From an uncultured Chloroflexota bacterium (GTDB lineage Bacteria > Chloroflexota > Anaerolineae > Caldilineales > Caldilineaceae): DNA of 15,388 bases. How positions within the stretch are numbered: position 1 is the first letter of the stretch; each line of letters begins with the position of its first letter. This document shows positions 1 to 6,025 of the stretch, piece after piece. Under the pieces are notes generated by a model. That model was not told the origin of the DNA and did no database searches. It worked only from the letters and a program-made list of their open reading frames with translations. A program made the translations under genes and the position numbers. Location of the stretch: positions 1 through 15,388 of the forward strand of contig CAIOHJ010000178.1 of assembly GCA_903858085.1 (NCBI GenBank), read 5' to 3'.

Positions 1-2
1 CC

Positions 3-140
3 GACTGGACTCAGATCTTTGGTGACGAGCGGCTCACTGCCGCACTACTCGACAGGCTGACGCACAAGGCGCACATCCTGGAGTTCACCGGCGCAGAGTC
101 CTACCGCTTTCGCGAGCGCCTTCAGCGTCAATTGCAATAG
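3..140 (+). CDS. istB: IstB-type transposition helper ATPase, C-terminal end (partial)
   Basis: Only the last 45 codons are in the window; the gene enters from the left edge. The frame starting at base 3 reads DWTQIFGDERLTAALLDRL, then THKAHILEF and SYRFRERL before a TAG stop. The W-x-x-IFGDE and LLDRLTHxAHILEF strings are the conserved C-terminus of IS21-family IstB, the AAA+ ATPase that assists the IstA transposase. The catalytic Walker motifs lie outside the window. A stem-loop follows the stop immediately, and the multiple end repeats typical of IS21 elements come next, so this gene belongs to the element that interrupts cas1. The family call is secure from motif recognition. Which IS21 member it is cannot be told from this fragment. 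Confidence 0.9.
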   Translation, partial: DWTQIFGDERLTAALLDRLTHKAHILEFTGAESYRFRERLQRQLQ

Positions 141-143
141 CTT

Positions 144-171
144 GAACCACTCTCTTTTTGCAGAGTGGTTC
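144..171 (+). terminator. Stem-loop just after istB, possible terminator
   Basis: A perfect 10-bp inverted repeat (arms 144-153 and 162-171, 8-nt loop) begins 4 nt after the istB stop. It is followed by CCTTTTCG, so the T-run is short (4 T). It may terminate the istAB transcript, although its right arm runs into the first end repeat, so a role in the transposon end is also possible. Confidence 0.5.
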
Positions 172-276
172 CCTTTTCGATGATCATCTGGTCCCCTTTT
201 CGTTGATCACAATTTGCTCGGGTTGACCAAACTGGTCCCCTTTTCGTTGATCATCTGGTCCCCTTTTCGTTTGACA
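166..276 (+). repeat. Four direct 21-bp terminal repeats of the IS21 element
   Basis: Copies lie at 166-186, 189-209, 233-253 and 256-276. All share the core GGTYCCCTTTTCG, and copies 2 and 3 are identical. The start-to-start spacing is 23, 44 and 23 bp. IS21-family elements carry multiple such repeats at each end as IstA binding sites. Copy 4 diverges in its last six bases (TTGACA instead of TGATCA-like), consistent with it being the terminal copy that carries the cleavage end. Confidence 0.85.
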
Positions 277-277
277 A

Positions 278-511
278 AAACAAGCGGCCATAGAAGCGAC
301 CTGTCTCGCTGAGCAGCACAACCTCAATCCCCTCGTCAAGCAACAGGCGCAGCGCAGGCGTTGTGATCTGCACGTTGCCAAACACAATCACCTGGCTGAC
401 CTGCAAGACAGCCACCTGTGCCAGCGTCCCCCCCTCTTTGACGACGAGGACACGTCGCCCCTCTCGGGTCAGCCTGCTGCCCTGTTCGATGACATACAGC
501 GGACTACGCAT
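278..511 (-). pseudogene. cas1: Cas1 integrase, N-terminal 78 codons only, interrupted by IS21
   Basis: The ORF starts at 511 with an AGGGG ribosome-binding site and reads MRSPLYVIEQGSRLTREGRR, then VIVFGNVQITTPALRLLL and GRFYGRLF. This is the N-terminal beta-sheet domain of Cas1: the VxVFGNVQxTTxALxxLL and GRFxGRL blocks are characteristic. Cas1 normally has about 320-340 residues. Here the native sequence stops after residue 78, and the frame continues for eight codons into the IS21 end (LSNEKGTR) before a stop. The C-terminal helical domain with the catalytic Glu-His-Glu/Asp is therefore missing from this ORF; the rest of cas1, and any cas2, would lie beyond the element to the left. Cas1 integrates new spacers, so acquisition should be abolished unless another copy exists. 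It is the most distal cas gene of the operon in the window, 107 bp after cas6. Confidence 0.9.
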
Positions 512-545
512 GGCGTCCCCTAGCTTGGGGAAGTGAGGCTAGCGG

Positions 546-583
546 ATCGCAGTCGTCAGAGCCGGGAAGCACGAGACTGCGAT
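546..583. repeat. Inverted repeat between cas6 and cas1
   Basis: Perfect 9-bp arms at 546-554 and 575-583 with a 20-nt loop lie in the 107-bp cas6-cas1 spacer. No T-run follows on either strand, so it is not a typical terminator. The rest of the spacer holds the cas1 ribosome-binding site. It could be a mild attenuator or chance. Confidence 0.3.
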
Positions 584-618
584 GCGGCGGGCGAATGCCC
601 CGATATTCCTTCACTTTT

Positions 619-1434
619 TCACTTTTCCACACAGCGCGCTTGTCCCATCCCGGTGGCCGTCTGCACCCCCACGCCGGAATAGAAGGCAAAGCTGGCAAGC
701 ATATGCATCACCCCCAACCAGTAGCGATCGCCGCCCAGCGCGCGATAGGTCACTGTGCCCATGCCGCCGACGCGCAGCCCGCCCGCCTTGCTCTCTACGG
801 TCTGGCTGACCAGGCGATAACGGCTGATCGCCATCACCTCCTCGCCAAAGCGGCGCATCTCTGGGCTGAGCACGACCGGGCTGAATGTGTTCCAACGCTC
901 CACCAGGCTGCCGAAAACCAGGCCGGGCAGCGGGATGGGAATGTTCATTTCCTTGGATTTGAACGAAGTGGGGGAAGCGAACTCCAGCGTCACCTGGCGG
1001 TCGAGCTGTTCCGCCTGGGTCAATTGCGCCGCGGTCAGACCCTCATATGTCGTCTGGCCACTCCAGCCGTGCTGCTCGGTATTGCAGATGGTTCTGGCCA
1101 CGCGCAGCCGATGGCCGTCCAGTTCCCACAGATCGGGCGGCGATTCAAGCAGCGCGGCTGCCAGCGCCCGGCTCACCTCCGGCGTCAGCCCAGTGACGCG
1201 CAGCGCAACCTCTGTGCCGGCCCGGATATCGATTTTGCCCCCTCGGCCCTGCACACCCAGCAGGCTGGAGCAGGTCAGCGGCTTGGCGCCATCGTTGTCG
1301 TGGATGCGGCCGGCCAACCCGGCGTCGACGCGGCTCAGCGCACCGAGCGCCGCCGCATAGCCGGCGCGACCGACAAATGTTGGCAGAGCCATGTCGTGCT
1401 CCGCCACCAGGGATAGGACAATTGCGATCAACAT
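619..1434 (-). CDS. cas6: Cas6 CRISPR RNA endoribonuclease
   Basis: 271 residues. I chose the start at 1434 (MLIAIVLSL) because AGAAGGGAG lies just upstream; a longer in-frame start at 1482 would put 16 codons inside a palindrome and has no homology. Family features are the N-terminal RAMP strand, ALPTFVGRAGYAAAL (16-30), RIHDNDG near 43-49, KPLTCSSLLG (51-60), the FxSPTxF block (152-158), GGLRVGGMGTVTYR (218-231) and a C-terminal glycine-rich loop SGVGVQTATGMGQ (253-265). Cas6 cuts the CRISPR precursor within each repeat to give crRNAs with an 8-nt handle, which load into the Csm complex. The position where many Cas6 proteins have a His in GRAVHA is Tyr26 here, so the catalytic residue is not obvious; His13 and His45 are alternatives. 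It follows the Csx15-like gene and a strong hairpin. Confidence 0.88.
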   Translation of the reverse strand: MLIAIVLSLVAEHDMALPTFVGRAGYAAALGALSRVDAGLAGRIHDNDGAKPLTCSSLLGVQGRGGKIDIRAGTEVALRVTGLTPEVSRALAAALLESPPDLWELDGHRLRVARTICNTEQHGWSGQTTYEGLTAAQLTQAEQLDRQVTLEFASPTSFKSKEMNIPIPLPGLVFGSLVERWNTFSPVVLSPEMRRFGEEVMAISRYRLVSQTVESKAGGLRVGGMGTVTYRALGGDRYWLGVMHMLASFAFYSGVGVQTATGMGQARCVEK

Positions 1435-1454
1435 CGATGCTCCCTTCTGCTTTC

Positions 1455-1517
1455 CCCTGGCCTGCTGTACATACCGGTGCACAGTGCAAGTGTACCGGTA
1501 TGTACAGCAGGCCGGGG
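1455..1517. repeat. 63-nt near-perfect hairpin in the 5' leader of cas6
   Basis: Arms 1459-1478 and 1494-1513 are perfect 20-bp reverse complements. Allowing two G-T pairs, the stem extends to 1455-1482 with 1490-1517 and a 7-nt loop (1483-1489). The hairpin fills most of the spacer between the Csx15-like stop and the cas6 start; its edge is about 20 nt from the cas6 ATG and only 8 nt from the ribosome-binding site. Neither side carries a T-run, so it does not look like an intrinsic terminator. Confidence 0.85.
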
Positions 1518-1529
1518 ATGCGCATGTGA

Positions 1530-1910
1530 TTACCGCCCGCGTCGCGCCGCCTCGCGTACTTCCTGCAGGTCCAGAATCTCCGCCACTTCATAGCGCCGCG
1601 GCAGCGTATTGGCTACCGGCCGCGTGCGCACCGCGGGCGGGAAGGACCCCATACGCCCATGCAACTCGGCCAGCAGTGCCGCCGCAATGAAGTTGAGCGA
1701 CGGCAGCACGACCAGGATCGGCTCGCTCTGCCATTGAGTGGGGCTCAGGTCAATGGCGGCCATGAGTGCAGCGAGCTGTGGGCCAAAGGGCTGCTGCTCG
1801 TCGAACTGCACAGGTACATCCATGAGGGTATCTATCGCCTGGCCGGTGATCGCCTCGATCTGGGCGAGTTGGGCTGCAGTCAGTGGATGTGAAAAATTGA
1901 GAAGTATCAT
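1530..1910 (-). CDS. csx15: Csx15-like CRISPR-associated protein
   Basis: 126 residues starting MILLNFSHPLTAAQLAQIEA, with LPSLNFIAAALLAELHGRMG at 69-88, PPAVRTRPV at 91-99 and RRYEVAEILDLQ at 105-116. I recognise this as the small Csx15 family found next to type III cas genes; this is from memory of the family, not a search. The fold pattern is a short alpha/beta Rossmann-like unit without an HTH, nuclease or HEPN motif. Csx15, like Csx16 and Csx20, has been proposed to bind or degrade cyclic oligoadenylates, acting as an off-switch. That role would fit here, downstream of two cOA-activated effectors. The gene lies 52 bp after the secreted-protein gene and 95 bp before cas6. The ribosome-binding site is weak, which suggests it is translated from the operon transcript. 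An alternative is an uncharacterised type III accessory protein. Confidence 0.7.
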   Translation of the reverse strand: MILLNFSHPLTAAQLAQIEAITGQAIDTLMDVPVQFDEQQPFGPQLAALMAAIDLSPTQWQSEPILVVLPSLNFIAAALLAELHGRMGSFPPAVRTRPVANTLPRRYEVAEILDLQEVREAARRGR

Positions 1911-1962
1911 GCTGGTTTTGTGTCTTTCCAGGCGGCCAGAAACCGGGTTTCAGAGCGCCGCA

Positions 1963-3303
1963 CTATCTGTCCTCGCTCTGCATGGCGGAGAAGTTGCCCA
2001 GGTCTATCCACTGGCCGATATCCGTGCTGAGCAGCACGCGGCCGGTGTCGTCGGGCAGGTCGACGGCAAAGGCCATGCGCACGAAGTTGCCGGGATTTAC
2101 GTCGGTGTAGATACTGCTCAGCCCGCCATATTGCCAGCGCGCATAGCCGCTGGCCGTGCCCGCCCTGTTGAAGACGTTGCCCGGCTCGTCCGTCACCCAC
2201 GGGGCTATGCTGCGGTCGAAATAGTCGGTGCCGCTCTGCAGGTTGGTGGCGTCGATCACCACGATCAGGTAGCGGCCCATGGCCACGTGCGACTCGTCGT
2301 AGAAATAGACTGCCTTGCGTTTATGGATAGCGGAAACCTTGAAACGCCAGCCGCCGCCCTCAATCTCCTGGCCGATCTGCACAAAGCCGGAGGGGGCCGT
2401 GCTGCTGCTCTGTGCACTGGTTTCGGTTGTAGGCTGGGTGGGGGCCGGTGTAGGCGGCGCTGGAATCTCCTGCGCCACGGGCAGGTCGGCATTGGCCGGC
2501 GCGTTGTCTACCAGGAAGGCGGCAATCCAGTCGCCGCTCGCCAGTTGCAGCCAGTCACCGCTGTTGTTGCGCGCTGTGATCGCCAGCACACCGCCGGCCT
2601 GGGTGGCGCCGACCACGGCATAACCGGTGCCCGGCCCGCCGCGCAGGTTGGCGTTGTTGTTGGCCGTCGCTGCTGCCGGCTGCGGGGTGGTGACCTCTGG
2701 CTGCGGGGTGGTGACCTCGCCCAGCTGAATGTCAAGCGCTGCGATCTGCGGGAGCGTGACCTGGTTGCCCAGCACAGCAGTGTACTGCTGCAACCCTTCG
2801 ACGACACCCCACACGGTCACGATGTCATCTTCCAAGAAGCGCTCGGTGCCCGTATAATCGACCCAGATCGGATCGTCCCAGAGGCCATCCATGCCTTCTG
2901 TCACTGCGATGCGCAGCGTATAGCTGGGTTCTTCGCACAGCATGCAGGGATTTTCCTGCACCTGCACCACTGCGCCGATATAGCGCACCTTCTTGCCGAC
3001 ATGCTCCTCGTTGTTACGGAAGAGGTCGTCGTAGGGAACGGACACAGCGGTCGCTTTTTGCGCGTCCAGGTCGGCCGTGTCCGTAGGGGTTGCACGAGGC
3101 TCTACGGCGTGAATCTGGCCGACGGTGACCAGCTTGGAATCGGTCGTGACGGAGATTCCTGCGCTGTCGACGGCCACGGTCAGCGTGTAGGTCTTGCCGC
3201 CAATGTCGATGGGCACGAGAAAATCGTCGCCGGCCAAGGCGGTCTGTTGGGTGGCCGCCAGCAGGACGAGGGCAGCAATGAGGGCGGGGAAGAGGCGGTG
3301 CAT
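1963..3303 (-). CDS. Secreted SH3b-domain protein with DUF4352-like C-terminus, inside the cas operon
   Basis: 446 residues. Residues 1-24 form a Sec signal peptide (hydrophobic core ALIAALVLLAA, cleavage near ALAG-DD). A beta-rich domain at about 28-70 follows, then a possible OB-like beta-barrel domain (about 90-190, including KKVRYIGAVVQVQE and DDIVTVWGVVEG) with a CMLC pair at 120-123. A Pro/Thr linker contains a duplicated VTTPQP (198-208). A bacterial SH3 domain (about 215-266, NANLRGGPGTGYAVVG and GDWIAAFLV) and a second Pro/Thr/Ser linker (270-305) lead to a DUF4352-like immunoglobulin-fold domain (about 308-440, GRYLIVVIDATNLQS). AAGGA lies nine bases before the start. The protein should be outside the membrane, whereas all its neighbours are cytosolic. 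It sits 47 bp after the Card1-like gene and 52 bp before the Csx15-like gene on the same strand, so it looks co-transcribed. I do not recognise it as a known CRISPR accessory family; its function is unknown. Confidence 0.85.
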   Translation of the reverse strand: MHRLFPALIAALVLLAATQQTALAGDDFLVPIDIGGKTYTLTVAVDSAGISVTTDSKLVTVGQIHAVEPRATPTDTADLDAQKATAVSVPYDDLFRNNEEHVGKKVRYIGAVVQVQENPCMLCEEPSYTLRIAVTEGMDGLWDDPIWVDYTGTERFLEDDIVTVWGVVEGLQQYTAVLGNQVTLPQIAALDIQLGEVTTPQPEVTTPQPAAATANNNANLRGGPGTGYAVVGATQAGGVLAITARNNSGDWLQLASGDWIAAFLVDNAPANADLPVAQEIPAPPTPAPTQPTTETSAQSSSTAPSGFVQIGQEIEGGGWRFKVSAIHKRKAVYFYDESHVAMGRYLIVVIDATNLQSGTDYFDRSIAPWVTDEPGNVFNRAGTASGYARWQYGGLSSIYTDVNPGNFVRMAFAVDLPDDTGRVLLSTDIGQWIDLGNFSAMQSEDR

Positions 3304-3350
3304 GGTGGGGTTCCTTTCAAAAACGCAGGATTTTTTACGTGCATGGCTGC

Positions 3351-4244
3351 TCAGGAAACAGCCAGTGCACTTTTTACTTGTTGTACCAGATCTTGGGCGG
3401 ACCGAAGAGGCAGGCCGTCTTGGTAGCCTTTCACCTGAAGTATGGCAACCTGTTTTTCTCTGGCCAGTGCCTTGATTCCCGCCTTGGGGTAGCCGGCCGT
3501 GATCAGCAGTTTGCGCGTATAGGTGCCCAGATACTCGCGACTGCCGGCAGTCGATAACTGGTCGATGCCCTTTTTGGGTCCTTCGCTGCCGCGGCCGAGC
3601 TTCACCTCAGCAATCGCCACCTGGTTGTCATGGCGGATCACCAGGTCGATCTCGATCTGGTCACCAACGCCGGCAGGTTTGACACCCGACAAGATCTCGA
3701 AATGCGGGGTGAGTGCCTGATACACGGCCTGCTCAAAGCGCCCCCCATCGGTCAAGCTACCGTCCGACTCGCAGCTGAATCCCTCGCAGTGATAGCCGTC
3801 CAGATGGGCGCGTAGGTAGTCGTCAACTGTAATCAGCTTGGGCAGCTCCTCGACCGTCTGTTTGATTGCGGCTGGAGTAAAGGCAAAGACGTGCAGCTGC
3901 TGAGGCGGGCGTTCGCTTTCCAGGTAGACAAATCGGGTTTTGCGGTTCACGGCATGGGCAAAAGCCCCCAGCATCATGATTTTGGTGCCGCCGGTCAGAT
4001 TGACGACAGTGCCGTTCTCGTCTGGGAGGCGTTCGTCCAGCAGCTGCATCACCTGGTTGAAATCATAGGGGTCCACTTGAGGCAACACTTCGCAGTTGGC
4101 GATCAGACGCCTCAATCGCTCGGCGACAGGTTGTGTGCGCCGGGTGCAGACGAGCAACGTACGCGCCGGGTGCAGGTAGCGGTCGATAAACAGGACGGGC
4201 ATGGGCTGTTCGCCGATGAGAGCGAGATGGGTGGTCATTGTCAT
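3351..4244 (-). CDS. CARF-PD-(D/E)XK nuclease, Card1/Can2-like
   Basis: 297 residues. The N-terminal CARF domain carries VVNLTGGTKIMMLGAF (80-94), the ligand-loop signature of the DUF1887/Can1/Can2 group. The C-terminal domain is a PD-(D/E)XK nuclease: Glu171 in GGRFEQAVYQAL, Asp200 in QIEIDLVI, then Glu213-Val-Lys215 in AIAEVKLG. In characterised members cyclic tetra-adenylate binds the CARF dimer and switches on cleavage of DNA, RNA or both, causing dormancy or slowing an infection. The protein is shorter than typical Card1 (about 370 residues), so some linker or insert elements are reduced. Its ATG overlaps the stop of the upstream CARF-HEPN gene (ATGA), implying translational coupling and matched amounts. 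All four catalytic positions are present, so it should be active. Whether it prefers RNA or DNA cannot be told from sequence. Confidence 0.85.
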   Translation of the reverse strand: MTMTTHLALIGEQPMPVLFIDRYLHPARTLLVCTRRTQPVAERLRRLIANCEVLPQVDPYDFNQVMQLLDERLPDENGTVVNLTGGTKIMMLGAFAHAVNRKTRFVYLESERPPQQLHVFAFTPAAIKQTVEELPKLITVDDYLRAHLDGYHCEGFSCESDGSLTDGGRFEQAVYQALTPHFEILSGVKPAGVGDQIEIDLVIRHDNQVAIAEVKLGRGSEGPKKGIDQLSTAGSREYLGTYTRKLLITAGYPKAGIKALAREKQVAILQVKGYQDGLPLRSAQDLVQQVKSALAVS

Positions 4245-5506
4245 GCTTTTGCCTTGGCGCTGCTCGCCTCGAGACTGGGAAATTGCGGAGCGTTCACGGA
4301 AATCTGGAGTTGCGCACGTACATCCTCAAAGAGCGATGTGACAATCTCAGCGAAGGCCTTGTATTGAGCATTGGAGAGGGGCGTGCTCCCATGTGCCAAG
4401 ATCGAATCGTTGCGTGCGCTCAGCCCGTTGAGCAAGGTCTTCTCCACCCGTTGATAGGCCAGACCCACCGGATCGCCAAGTGCAACAAGCAACTCGTAGT
4501 TCTGCCGCAGACCTAGCTTGACCCGGCCATCACCTGGATCGCGCAGATGTTCATAAGCTGGACGCAATACTTCCGGCAGGGACATGACATCGAGATCGCC
4601 AGAAGTCAGCGATGGCGTGCGCTGCTTCAACCGGGTCTGGGCCAATAATTCGCAGGCACGGTAGAGTCGGGCCACGGCGTCATCATAGCGGCTCTGGCAA
4701 GCGCGACGTTCGGCGTTGCGCAGCAAATCGAAGCAGCGTTCGTAGCCGGTCGAGCGGTTGTTGGTGTCGATGACCTGTTTCAGGAAAATGAAGTTCGGGA
4801 CGATTCGGCTTTGGTAGGGCGTCAAGGTTTTCAGGGCGCGATCATGATCAAATCGGTCCCATGCATCGAAACCGCGCGCCAGCCCAACCCACTCGCGCAC
4901 GGTCTCCTGCAGCGCAGTCGAAATCGCCCCGGCCTGCAAGATATCGCTCAACAACGTCTCGGCAGCCGCATAGTGATGGTCATCGAAGAGCCGCCGTGCT
5001 TCTTCCATACGCTGAAGCGCACGCACCTCCCAACTGTTGACCAACCCAGCGACCTCGGTACCGTCGACTACTTTTACCAGATCGGTCCGAGCGCCTTTGA
5101 CCAACGACAATTCCCAATTTGCCTGCAGGGCAGCCAATACCAGCGCAACGGACATCGTCTTGGTCCCTCCAGTATAATCAGCTACCCAGCGGGCATCTGG
5201 GAATGCTTGCTGCGCGAAGCGCAGCGTGGCTTGCACCACTGTATAGCATTCCTGCAATGAATCCTGCTCCTCGATCTCGCGCACAGTGTATTGGGACGGT
5301 GCCAGAGCAACCTGCTGCACAATTGCAGGAGCATCATCCTCTGGGAGACGCCCTTTGCATGGCTTGCCGGCAGCATCGACGGTTGACTTGCTACCGCGTG
5401 CTCCGGTCGATACGATGAAATAGACATGCTGTGGCGTGTAATTTCTGATCGCCGTAACGATCGGCTGACAGGAACCGCCTAAGGTTACAACCAGGATTGT
5501 CGACAT
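4241..5506 (-). CDS. CARF-HEPN ribonuclease, Csm6-like (TIGR02710 type)
   Basis: 421 residues. The N-terminal CARF domain starts STILVVTLGGSCQPIVTAI (2-20), and its second signature is DYTGGTKTMSVALVLA (110-125). A helical region follows, with RRACQSRYDDAVARLYRACELLAQ (268-291) typical of this family's C-terminal module. The HEPN active site reads RNDSILAHG: Arg365-Asn366 and His372, that is R-x6-H, within the accepted R-x4-6-H motif. Such proteins are non-specific RNases activated when cyclic oligoadenylate from Cas10 binds the CARF dimer. It is the first gene of the accessory block after the gap behind csm5 and overlaps the next effector by four bases. A TATACT box 27 bases upstream of its start suggests its own promoter. 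TIGR02710 is recognised from memory; classical Csm6 or Csx1 is the alternative. Confidence 0.83.
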   Translation of the reverse strand: MSTILVVTLGGSCQPIVTAIRNYTPQHVYFIVSTGARGSKSTVDAAGKPCKGRLPEDDAPAIVQQVALAPSQYTVREIEEQDSLQECYTVVQATLRFAQQAFPDARWVADYTGGTKTMSVALVLAALQANWELSLVKGARTDLVKVVDGTEVAGLVNSWEVRALQRMEEARRLFDDHHYAAAETLLSDILQAGAISTALQETVREWVGLARGFDAWDRFDHDRALKTLTPYQSRIVPNFIFLKQVIDTNNRSTGYERCFDLLRNAERRACQSRYDDAVARLYRACELLAQTRLKQRTPSLTSGDLDVMSLPEVLRPAYEHLRDPGDGRVKLGLRQNYELLVALGDPVGLAYQRVEKTLLNGLSARNDSILAHGSTPLSNAQYKAFAEIVTSLFEDVRAQLQISVNAPQFPSLEASSAKAKA

Positions 5507-5532
5507 GACCTACCGAGCCTTTCATTTGTCAT

Positions 5533-5538
5533 AGTATA
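5533..5538 (-). promoter_or_regulatory. Possible -10 box for the CARF effector block
   Basis: The minus strand reads TATACT here (five of six matches to TATAAT), and transcription would begin about 20 nt before the CARF-HEPN start codon. No good -35 is visible at 16-18 nt (AGTCTC at 17 nt), so the promoter is weak or activator-dependent, or the match is chance. It would let the effectors be expressed despite the insertion in csm5. Confidence 0.3.
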
Positions 5539-5608
5539 TTGTGTCCCAGATTGCAGAGACTGCTCTTGTGTTGTCTGTTGGTTCAATTTGCGGGGTTCGA
5601 GTGTTCTC

Positions 5609-5758
5609 ATGACACAGACGGTAATTGACGTACCCGCTGTGCTACCCGCAGACGAACGCGATACTCTGTTACGGGCCGGACTCTTCGAAGCGATTCAAGC
5701 CAGAATGCGCCAGTTGCAGATGGAACCTGCGACAGCCCAACAACGGATCGCAGATTGA
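5609..5758 (+). pseudogene. Truncated antitoxin-like gene, first half of a toxin-antitoxin remnant
   Basis: A 49-codon frame reads MTQTVIDVPAVLPADERDTL, then LRAGLFEAIQARMRQLQM and ATAQQRIAD, before a TGA. It resembles the N-terminus of small (about 100-residue) antitoxin-like proteins that I associate with DUF6516/TumE toxins in Chloroflexota. Such proteins continue after the AxxxIxxFE helix; here homology stops at residue 49 and toxin sequence follows at once, so a deletion has probably fused the two genes. It lies on the opposite strand to the cas genes. It may still be expressed as a short peptide, but no good ribosome-binding site is seen. Confidence 0.5.
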
Positions 5759-6020
5759 GCAGTTCAAGGCTGTTGCCATCTTGGTTGACGGCTCCTGGCT
5801 CCACATCAATGAAATTCGTGTCAACGGTGTCTTGCACAAATACGCCTACTGCTGACTGACTCCGACTGATGCGTTGATCGGGGGGTGGGATAATGCCCCC
5901 ACCATCAACATTTGGCGTCGCACCCGGCACATCGGCATGACGCCTTTGGCGTCTCAACCCCTTCAGTGCAGTCTCTTGCTGACGTGCTGGCCGAATATAG
6001 AGCACCGGCTGAAATTGTAG
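5757..6020 (+). pseudogene. Degenerate TumE/DUF6516-family toxin remnant
   Basis: Homology to the TumE toxin family can be followed only by changing frames. From 5754 the frame reads IEQFKAVAILVDGSWLHINE, then VNGVLHKYAYC and a TGA at 5853-5855 where the family has Trp. The same frame resumes LTPTDALIGGWDNAP (5856-5899). A one-base deletion in the run of C at 5896-5900 then shifts to HHQHLASHPAHRHDAFG and PSVQSLADVLAE. A one-base insertion near 5992 leads to IEHRLKL and a TAG at 6018-6020. The GWDNAPHH plus HPxHRH pair is the hallmark of the family. With the N-terminus missing, one nonsense change and two frameshifts, it is dead. The remnant ends six bases before the csm5 stop, so it fills the gap between the core csm genes and the effector block. 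Confidence 0.7.
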
Positions 6021-6025
6021 GGAAA

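Larger units (their letters stand above)
1..276 (+). mobile_element. Right end of an IS21-family insertion sequence
   Basis: The segment contains the istB tail, a stem-loop and four copies of a 21-bp end repeat. The last copy finishes in the dinucleotide CA at 275-276, as expected of IS21 termini (TG...CA). Directly outside it the cas1 reading frame resumes (minus strand codons for GRFYGRLF), so the boundary is placed at 276 to within a base or two. The left end, istA and the target-site duplication are outside the window, so the target duplication cannot be checked. Confidence 0.85.

Noticed and set aside
595..1416. A 273-codon plus-strand open frame
   Set aside because: Antisense to cas6, with no family features; cas6 has clear RAMP and glycine-loop motifs.
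1435..1482. An upstream start for cas6 at 1482
   Set aside because: The extra 16 codons lie within the palindrome and have no homology; the start at 1434 has a clear ribosome-binding site.
1738..3426. A 562-codon plus-strand open frame
   Set aside because: It is antisense to the secreted-protein gene, which has a signal peptide, recognisable domains and a good ribosome-binding site. The plus-strand product has low-complexity, His/Gly-rich composition typical of a shadow frame.
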